NCBI GenBank assembly: GCA_014860175.1
Contig: JACZKF010000576.1
Span: forward strand, 1 to 20,172
Source: Desulfuromonadales bacterium
GTDB taxonomy: Bacteria; Desulfobacterota; Desulfuromonadia; Desulfuromonadales; JACZKF01
Length of the DNA: 20,172 nt
Reading direction: 5' to 3'
Shown here: positions 15,958 to 20,172 of the stretch, one piece after another
Numbering within the stretch: position 1 is the first letter of the stretch
Layout: every line of letters starts with the position of its first letter
Program-made: the position numbers and the translations under genes
The notes under the pieces: generated by a model
The model's database searches: none
Seen by the model: only the letters and a program-made list of their open reading frames with translations
Told to the model about the DNA's origin: nothing

Positions 15958-15973
15958 TGGCATGAGCGATGCA
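15958..15973 (+). promoter_or_regulatory. Sigma-54 (-24/-12) promoter of the second operon
   Basis: TGGCATGAGCGATGCA carries GG and GC at the exact sigma-54 spacing, with two mismatches from TGGCACG-N4-TTGCA. A T-run precedes it. Transcription would start near 15984, 48 nt before the first ATG. Confidence 0.8.
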
Positions 15974-15994
15974 CAAGGAACGGGTAAGGCAGTA

Positions 15995-16014
15995 AAAGTT
16001 GGTTCAACAACTTT
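15995..16014 (+). other. 5'UTR hairpin before the first gene
   Basis: AAAGTTG (15995-16001) and CAACTTT (16008-16014) form a 7-bp stem with a 6-nt loop, ending about 6 nt before the AGGAGG ribosome site. It may stabilise the leader or affect translation. Confidence 0.4.
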
Positions 16015-16031
16015 CCATGCAGGAGGCTTTT

Positions 16032-16274
16032 ATGAAAACCCTTCTTAAATCCATTTTGGCCCTGATTCTTGGCGCCGGAACCTCGTTTGCGGCCACGGGT
16101 GGCGATACTTCCAGTCTCAGCCCGTTTGTTGTCCTGCTGCTTTTCTTTGGTGGTCTGATCATCGCCTTCCAGTTGATGCCCGGCATCTTCCTGTTTCTCT
16201 CGATGGTCAAAGGTCTTTTTAGCGGGGCCGATAAAGAAGTCACTGGCATCACGGCCAAGGCAGAGCGCAAATAG
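16032..16274 (+). CDS. Small signal-peptide/one-helix membrane protein (triplet family, copy B1)
   Basis: The ATG at 16032, with AGGAGG 5 nt upstream, gives an 80-residue protein; the frame is open to 15999 but without support. It has a signal peptide (1-20, ending 'GTSFA'), a polar linker 'ATGGDTSS', and a helix (about 30-56) with 'FFGGLIIAFQLMPGIFLF', followed by a charged tail. The Q-L-M-P at the helix end matches the Q-[LM]-[LIV]-P of the other three members. It opens the second operon, as copy A1 opens the cytochrome bc operon. Confidence 0.85.
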   Translation: MKTLLKSILALILGAGTSFAATGGDTSSLSPFVVLLLFFGGLIIAFQLMPGIFLFLSMVKGLFSGADKEVTGITAKAERK

Positions 16275-16317
16275 GTTGTCGTGTAAAGCACAACAACTCT
16301 CACTAGAGAGGCGGGTC

Positions 16318-16704
16318 ATGCTGGGACTACTTATAGCAGACGAAAATGTGGATTCCAGAAAGCAGATGGCCGACCTTTTCATCGAAGCTGGATATAACGT
16401 GATTGTCACCAATTCAGCGGCCAACGCTCTTTACGGAATTCTGAAAAAGACCGCACAAGTGGTGGTTCTGGGAGGCCAATTCGATGAAATGACGGCTCTT
16501 GACCTGATTCCACTGCTGAAAAAATGCAACCGCAATCTCAGTATCATCCTGGTCTCGGACAACTTGCCGCTGTCCATCCTGAGGAAGCTGCGCAAGGAGG
16601 GAATTTTCTATCACGCCCTCAAGCCGGTACGGCCCGAAGATCGGGACGAGATCCGCCAGGTTGTTCAGTGCGCGTTCAGGAGTTTAGCCAACTCTGTCGG
16701 ATAA
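16318..16704 (+). CDS. Stand-alone degenerate receiver domain protein (copy B2)
   Basis: This 128-residue receiver-fold protein is the paralogue of the one at 9364-9765, with roughly half of residues identical by eye. Beta-3 ends 'VVVLGG', placing Gly52 at the phospho-acceptor position. Ser80 ends beta-4 and Lys102-Pro103 is kept, unlike its paralogue. Phosphorylation is thus unlikely. Shared stretches include 'NSAAN', 'FDE', 'LIPLLKKCNRNLSIIL', 'EGIFYHAL' and 'EIRQ'. The start at 16318 has GAGAGGCGG upstream, closely like the leader of the paralogue. It lies 43 nt after B1 and 44 nt before B3. Confidence 0.88.
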   Translation: MLGLLIADENVDSRKQMADLFIEAGYNVIVTNSAANALYGILKKTAQVVVLGGQFDEMTALDLIPLLKKCNRNLSIILVSDNLPLSILRKLRKEGIFYHALKPVRPEDRDEIRQVVQCAFRSLANSVG

Positions 16705-16748
16705 GGGGTCGCCATAGGGGCAATCATCGTACAGCCAAGGAGAAAATC

Positions 16749-16994
16749 ATGAAAAAACTGGAAACGGCCATCACCTTCGCAGCTCTCATGTTAGCGGCTT
16801 CTCCCGCTTTGGCGGTGGATACCACCAAGGTCTACAACAGCGGCCTGCTGGTCCTGGTCTTCGTCGGGATCTGCGCCCTGTTCGTGGTGTCGCAGATGAT
16901 CCCGGCCATCATCATGCTGGTGGGGGCACTCAAGGGTCTGTTCAAAAACCGCAAGGAGACCGCGGTCGAGGCGCTCGAGAAGAACGTCCACTGA
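16749..16994 (+). CDS. Small signal-peptide/one-helix membrane protein (triplet family, copy B3)
   Basis: This 81-residue protein has a signal peptide (1-22, ending 'SPALA'), a short linker, a helix (about 31-57) with 'FVGICALFVVSQMIPAIIML', and a charged tail with Lys/Glu. It is closest to copy A3 by position and by the 'G-[IF]-C-A-L' run. CAAGGAG lies before the ATG at 16749. The longer open frame from 16524 overlaps the receiver gene and is rejected. Confidence 0.85.
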   Translation: MKKLETAITFAALMLAASPALAVDTTKVYNSGLLVLVFVGICALFVVSQMIPAIIMLVGALKGLFKNRKETAVEALEKNVH

Positions 16995-17028
16995 CACCTG
17001 ATCATTTGCCCGCACAAGGAGAGGTTCC

Positions 17029-17208
17029 ATGGGAATTCTTGGTCAATTCTTCAACGCCGTCGGTGAGATCACGGAAGTCTATACCCTGGTCGATTTCTAC
17101 CAGTACATCAAAGGGGTGGAGTACCTGATCTGCCTCGCCTTCTTCATCGGCTTCACCAAGTTTTTCAAGTATATCCACGCCCCGGCGCAAGATAGCTCCA
17201 AGCACTAG
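17029..17208 (+). CDS. 59-residue single-helix membrane protein
   Basis: This short gene starts at an ATG with AAGGAGAGG 5 nt upstream and encodes 59 residues. An amphipathic N-terminus ('ILGQFFNAVGEITEVYTLVD') leads into one membrane helix (about 30-46, 'VEYLICLAFFIGFTKFF') and a short polar tail. There is no signal peptide. It is 34 nt after B3 and has no counterpart in the cytochrome bc operon. The family is not recognised; the strong ribosome site and operon position argue it is real. Confidence 0.75.
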   Translation: MGILGQFFNAVGEITEVYTLVDFYQYIKGVEYLICLAFFIGFTKFFKYIHAPAQDSSKH

Positions 17209-17215
17209 GAGAGGG

Positions 17216-17330
17216 CTGAGGAAAAGCGCCCATCTGCGGCGTTCCCTTCACCCTTCGTCGACGGCGTACCTTGCGGTACGCCTTCTCCTCAGGATTCGGG
17301 CGCCTTGCATCTGGGCATTTTTTTGCCCAG
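17216..17330. repeat. MITE/REP-like palindromic element inside the operon
   Basis: The element has imperfect terminal inverted repeats: AAAAGCGCCCATCTGCGGCG (17222-17241) pairs loosely with the reverse complement of 17300-17323 (GCGCCTTGCATCTGGGCATT). CTGAGGA (17216-17222) pairs with TCCTCAG (17286-17292). The centre is a perfect hairpin, GGCGTACC-TTGC-GGTACGCC (17263-17282). A second hairpin, CTGGGCA-T6-TGCCCAG, ends it (17311-17330). I recall similar sequences as dispersed intergenic repeats in proteobacteria, but only one copy is in this window. Confidence 0.65.
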
Positions 17331-17401
17331 CCCGGCGAGAGGAGACGGCAAAGGTAAAGGAGCTGGAAACGATATCCGTTGACAAAGGAGAGATAGCCGA
17401 C

Positions 17402-17920
17402 ATGTACGCAACCTGCAAAAGAGTCCTGGGAGGGATTTTCGTGGCGGCGCTGGCGCTGGCCGCCGCGCCGGTGGCGGCCCAGCCGCTGCCCGATTCGGTG
17501 CTGCTCGACTCCCTGGTCAACCATTACGAGGCGGTGCGCTTCGACCACGCCTCCCACGTCGAGATGACCGAGAGCTGCGCCGAGTGCCACCATCACGGCA
17601 CCGGCGCGCCGGTGGTTGACGCCAACTGCGCCCGCTGCCACAGCGACAGCAAGCAGGTGGCGGTGGTCGGCTGCGCCCAGTGCCATCCGCGCGAGCCGTT
17701 CTCGGCCGAGTATCTCAACAAACAGGGCCGCGACCTGACGCTGTACCATCGGGACAAGCCGGGGCTCAAGGCGGCCTTTCACCAGAACTGCCTCGGGTGC
17801 CACGAGCAGGTCGGCGCCCCGGTCGGGTGCCAGGACTGCCACCGGCGCACCCTGGAGGGCGATGCCTTCTTCAAGGCCGGCTCCTTCGCGCCGACCCCGA
17901 AGACGGGCAAGGGGCATTGA
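17402..17920 (+). CDS. Five-heme periplasmic cytochrome c (class III-like)
   Basis: This 172-residue protein has a signal peptide (hydrophobic 9-26, cleavage near 'VAA') and five CXXCH sites at residues 59, 76, 91, 130 and 143. Extra His residues at 41, 49, 52, 64, 65, 116 and 127 can be distal ligands. The 'VRFDHASHVEM' motif before the first heme is usual for class III cytochromes attached to Cbc, Hmc or Qrc-type complexes. With the next two genes it makes the cytochrome / iron-sulfur / NrfD set, as in the CbcSTU-type complexes of Geobacter (recalled). AAGGAG lies 12 nt before the ATG. Codon use is clearly more GC-rich than the small genes just upstream. Confidence 0.9.
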   Translation: MYATCKRVLGGIFVAALALAAAPVAAQPLPDSVLLDSLVNHYEAVRFDHASHVEMTESCAECHHHGTGAPVVDANCARCHSDSKQVAVVGCAQCHPREPFSAEYLNKQGRDLTLYHRDKPGLKAAFHQNCLGCHEQVGAPVGCQDCHRRTLEGDAFFKAGSFAPTPKTGKGH

Positions 17921-17995
17921 CCGTCGGCATCGAGGTCGCCGGAGGGTGAGTTTGCGCCGGTGTCGATGAGACCATTCCAGCAAGGAGAGAACGAC

Positions 17996-18940
17996 ATGCA
18001 AGGAATCAGTCGAAGAAGGTTTCTAGCGGCAAGCCTGGCGGGCGGCGCGGCGACGACCTTGACTCTGACCAAAAAAGCCTGGGGGGCGGGCTCCTTCGAA
18101 GGGTACCCCGAGGGGATGGGGGTACTGGTCGACCTGACCCGCTGCGTCGGCTGCCGCAGTTGCGAGGCGGCCTGCAACCAGGAGCAGAACCTGCCCGAGC
18201 CGGCCCTGCCGTTTGACGACAGCTCGGTGTTCGACCAGAGGTTTCACGGCGACCAGCGCCGGCGCCCCGACGAGAACGCCTACACGGTGGTCAACCGCTA
18301 CGACCCGGCGCAGCTCGACAAGCCGGTCTACCGAAAAGTCCAGTGCAACCACTGCAACGAGCCGGCCTGCCTGACCTCCTGCTTCGTCAACGCCTACACC
18401 AAGACCAAGGAAGGGGCGGTGACCTACAACGACAAGGTGTGCGTCGGCTGCCGCAACTGCATGATCGCCTGTCCGTTCCAGATCCCGGCCTACAGCTACT
18501 CCAGCGCCATCGATCCGATGGTCAAGAAGTGCATCTTCTGCTATGACACCCGGCTCAAGAACGGCCTGCCGCCGGCCTGCGTCGAGAGTTGCCCGCAGGG
18601 GGTGATGACCTTCGGCCATCGCAAGGAGCTGATCAAGATCGGCAACGAGCGCATCAAGATGAACTCCGGGCGCTACATCGACCATATCTACGGCGAACAC
18701 GAAGTCGGCGGCACCAGCTGGATGTATCTGGCCGCCGCCCCCTTCGAGGAGCTCGGCTTCGACACCACCATGGGCAAAGAGCCGATCATCTCCAACGTCA
18801 AGGAGTTCCTCGGCACCGTCCCGATGGTGCTGGCGATCTGGCCCGCCCTGTTTACCGGGTTTCACCTGCTGGCCAAGAAAAAAGACCATCACGAGGACGA
18901 CCACGGCCACCCCGAGGAGCAGGAGGAGGACAAAAAATGA
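17996..18940 (+). CDS. Tat-exported iron-sulfur subunit with four [4Fe-4S] motifs
   Basis: Starting at 17996 the protein has 314 residues with a twin-arginine signal (SRRRFLA at 5-11). AAGGAGAG lies about 6 nt upstream of this start; an in-frame ATG at 17960 lacks one. Sixteen cysteines form four ferredoxin-type sets: 50/53/56/60, 117/120/125/129, 149/152/155/159 and 179/182/195/199. A C-terminal helix (about 273-294) would anchor it, as in HybA/HmcB proteins, followed by a His/Asp/Glu-rich tail. It should carry electrons between the NrfD-like quinone site and the five-heme cytochrome. Its stop overlaps the next start (ATGA), so the two are coupled. Confidence 0.93.
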   Translation: MQGISRRRFLAASLAGGAATTLTLTKKAWGAGSFEGYPEGMGVLVDLTRCVGCRSCEAACNQEQNLPEPALPFDDSSVFDQRFHGDQRRRPDENAYTVVNRYDPAQLDKPVYRKVQCNHCNEPACLTSCFVNAYTKTKEGAVTYNDKVCVGCRNCMIACPFQIPAYSYSSAIDPMVKKCIFCYDTRLKNGLPPACVESCPQGVMTFGHRKELIKIGNERIKMNSGRYIDHIYGEHEVGGTSWMYLAAAPFEELGFDTTMGKEPIISNVKEFLGTVPMVLAIWPALFTGFHLLAKKKDHHEDDHGHPEEQEEDKK

Positions 18941-20172
18941 AACGACACATCATGCACGGGGTCCCGATGGTCGACTCCCAATACAAAGACGAAAAAGGAA
19001 AAAGCAAGTGGAACCCGATGGAGAAGCTGCTGCTGGGGCTCACTCCCGGCCAGTACCTGGCCCAGGCCATCCGCAACCCCTTTAACTGGATTCTGGCGGT
19101 GATCTTCGCCGTCGGCCTGCCGCTCATCGCCGGGCGCTTCTTCTTCGGCCTCTCCTGGGTCACCCACAGCTCCAACGACTACCCCTGGGGGCTGTTTCTC
19201 GCCTTCGGCCTGTTCGCCATGGTGCCGCTGTCGGCCTCCGGCTTCATGCTGGGGACCACGGTGGAGATCTTCGGCCGCCACGACTTCCAGCCGATCGAGC
19301 GCCTGGCGCTGCTCAACGGGCTGCTCGGCTACTTCTTCGCCGTCGTCTACCTGATGGTCGACCTGGGGCAGCCCTGGCGCCTGCCGTACCCGATGGTCGT
19401 CTCCTTCGGCACCGCCGCGGTCCTGTTCCTGGTCGCCTGGCATGTGGCCACCTACCTGTCGGTGCAGGTGGCCGAGGTCTCGGCCGCCTTTTTCGAGTGG
19501 ATCAACTGGCCGATGGGGGTCAAGTTCATCCGCAAGATCACCATCGGCCTGACGGTGGCCGGCATCATCCTGTCGACCCTGCACCAGGGGGCTCTCGGGG
19601 CGCTGTTCACCTACGCCCCGGGCAAGGTCCACCCGCTGTGGTATTCGGCCTCTTTCCAGTGGATCCACTTCTTCTGCTCGGCCATTCCGGCCGGCCTGTG
19701 CATGGTCATCGCGGTGAGCACCATCGTCAAAAAGACCATGGCCTGGCGCTGCGATGAGAATTTTCTTGACAAGCTCGACTCATTGACGATTTCATTGGCC
19801 AAAGGGGCGAGCATGGGTCTGATCACCTATCTGGCGATCAAGATGATCGGCGTCGCCCATGACAACGAGTGGGCCTATCTGATGACCGGTTGGGGGCAGT
19901 GGTTCATGTTCGAGATCGCGGTCGGGGTGGTGCTGCCGCTGGCGCTGTTCGCCTACGCCATCCGCCACAACATGCCGGGGCTGGTGCGCCTGGGGGCCTT
20001 CATCACCGTCTTCGGCATCGTCCTCAACCGCATCAACACCGCCCTGATCGCCTTCAACTGGAAGCTGTACCAGGAGATCCCCCACTGGCGCGAAGTGGCC
20101 ATCTCCATCACCATCTTCGCCATCTACATCGTCGTCTACCGCTTCCTCCTCTACCGCCTGCCGATCGTCTAC
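18937..20172 (+). CDS. NrfD/HybB-like quinone-site membrane subunit, 3'-truncated
   Basis: 412 residues are visible and the frame runs off the window end. A cytoplasmic N-terminus (about 45 residues) precedes roughly nine membrane helices. It resembles HybB/HmcC-type NrfD proteins, including a helix with 'LSASGFMLGTTVEIFGR' and 'YLMVDLGQPWR' (about 138-148), the Asp-Leu-Gly segment usual in this family. 'SWVTHSSNDYPWGLFLAF' begins the second helix. These subunits bind menaquinone but carry no cofactor and link quinone chemistry to the iron-sulfur partner. The ATG overlaps the preceding stop as ATGA. Length already equals a typical family member, so little is missing. Confidence 0.92.
   Translation, partial: MKRHIMHGVPMVDSQYKDEKGKSKWNPMEKLLLGLTPGQYLAQAIRNPFNWILAVIFAVGLPLIAGRFFFGLSWVTHSSNDYPWGLFLAFGLFAMVPLSASGFMLGTTVEIFGRHDFQPIERLALLNGLLGYFFAVVYLMVDLGQPWRLPYPMVVSFGTAAVLFLVAWHVATYLSVQVAEVSAAFFEWINWPMGVKFIRKITIGLTVAGIILSTLHQGALGALFTYAPGKVHPLWYSASFQWIHFFCSAIPAGLCMVIAVSTIVKKTMAWRCDENFLDKLDSLTISLAKGASMGLITYLAIKMIGVAHDNEWAYLMTGWGQWFMFEIAVGVVLPLALFAYAIRHNMPGLVRLGAFITVFGIVLNRINTALIAFNWKLYQEIPHWREVAISITIFAIYIVVYRFLLYRLPIVY

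Larger units (their letters stand above)
15552..16031. other. Divergent regulatory region, no gene
   Basis: This AT-richer 480-nt stretch separates the regulator gene (minus) from the second small-protein operon (plus). No convincing coding frame is present. It holds a sigma-54 promoter facing right, a possible sigma-70 promoter facing left, two palindromes and a 5'UTR hairpin, listed separately. A TGTCGGAC at 15892-15899 matches the core of the palindrome upstream of the other operon (10208-10214 region). Confidence 0.7.

Overview
The window looks like the chromosome of a Desulfuromonadia/Geobacterales-type bacterium (Geobacter, Desulfuromonas or Geoalkalibacter-like). The grounds are multiheme c-type cytochromes next to membrane quinone-oxidoreductase subunits, sigma-54 response regulators and moderately GC-rich coding sequence. 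This placement is inferred from gene content, not from a database search.

Region 1 (2-6676, + strand) is a tight run of genes. It holds the 3' part of an unrecognised, perhaps GNAT-like protein, a TPR protein, a CoA-binding (YccU-type) protein with an added N-terminal membrane anchor, and a secreted protein built of about 19 'LWP/LFP' repeats. An Mla-type lipid transport system follows (permease MlaE, ATPase MlaF, MCE protein MlaD with five exact 34-residue repeats). It ends at a 23-bp perfect hairpin (6706-6753) that faces a convergent operon and probably terminates both.

Region 2 (10028 down to 6763, - strand) is an operon of small membrane protein, receiver-like protein, small membrane protein, seven-heme cytochrome c, diheme cytochrome b and a 164-residue membrane protein. 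The heme content and neighbouring regulators match, from memory, the CbcBA inner-membrane menaquinol oxidoreductase locus of Geobacter sulfurreducens. A near-consensus sigma-54 promoter (10079-10094) lies ahead of it, with helically phased palindromes further upstream.

Region 3 (15551 down to 10253, - strand) encodes the likely controllers: a sigma-54 response regulator, a hybrid GAF/PAS histidine kinase and a second sigma-54 response regulator.

Region 4 (16032 to the window end, + strand) is a divergent, partly paralogous operon. It starts with the same small membrane protein / receiver-like protein / small membrane protein triplet, then a 59-residue membrane protein. After a palindromic MITE/REP-like element come a five-heme cytochrome c, a Tat-exported four-cluster iron-sulfur protein and an NrfD/HybB-like quinone-site subunit (cut by the window end). 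It too has a sigma-54 promoter (15958-15973).

The most interesting point is the duplicated triplet. Two different respiratory complexes, placed on either side of one regulator set, are each preceded by two copies of a tiny membrane-protein family flanking a receiver domain that lacks the phospho-acceptor aspartate. I know of no described function for this module. It may be an assembly, anchoring or regulatory accessory of Cbc-type electron-transfer complexes.
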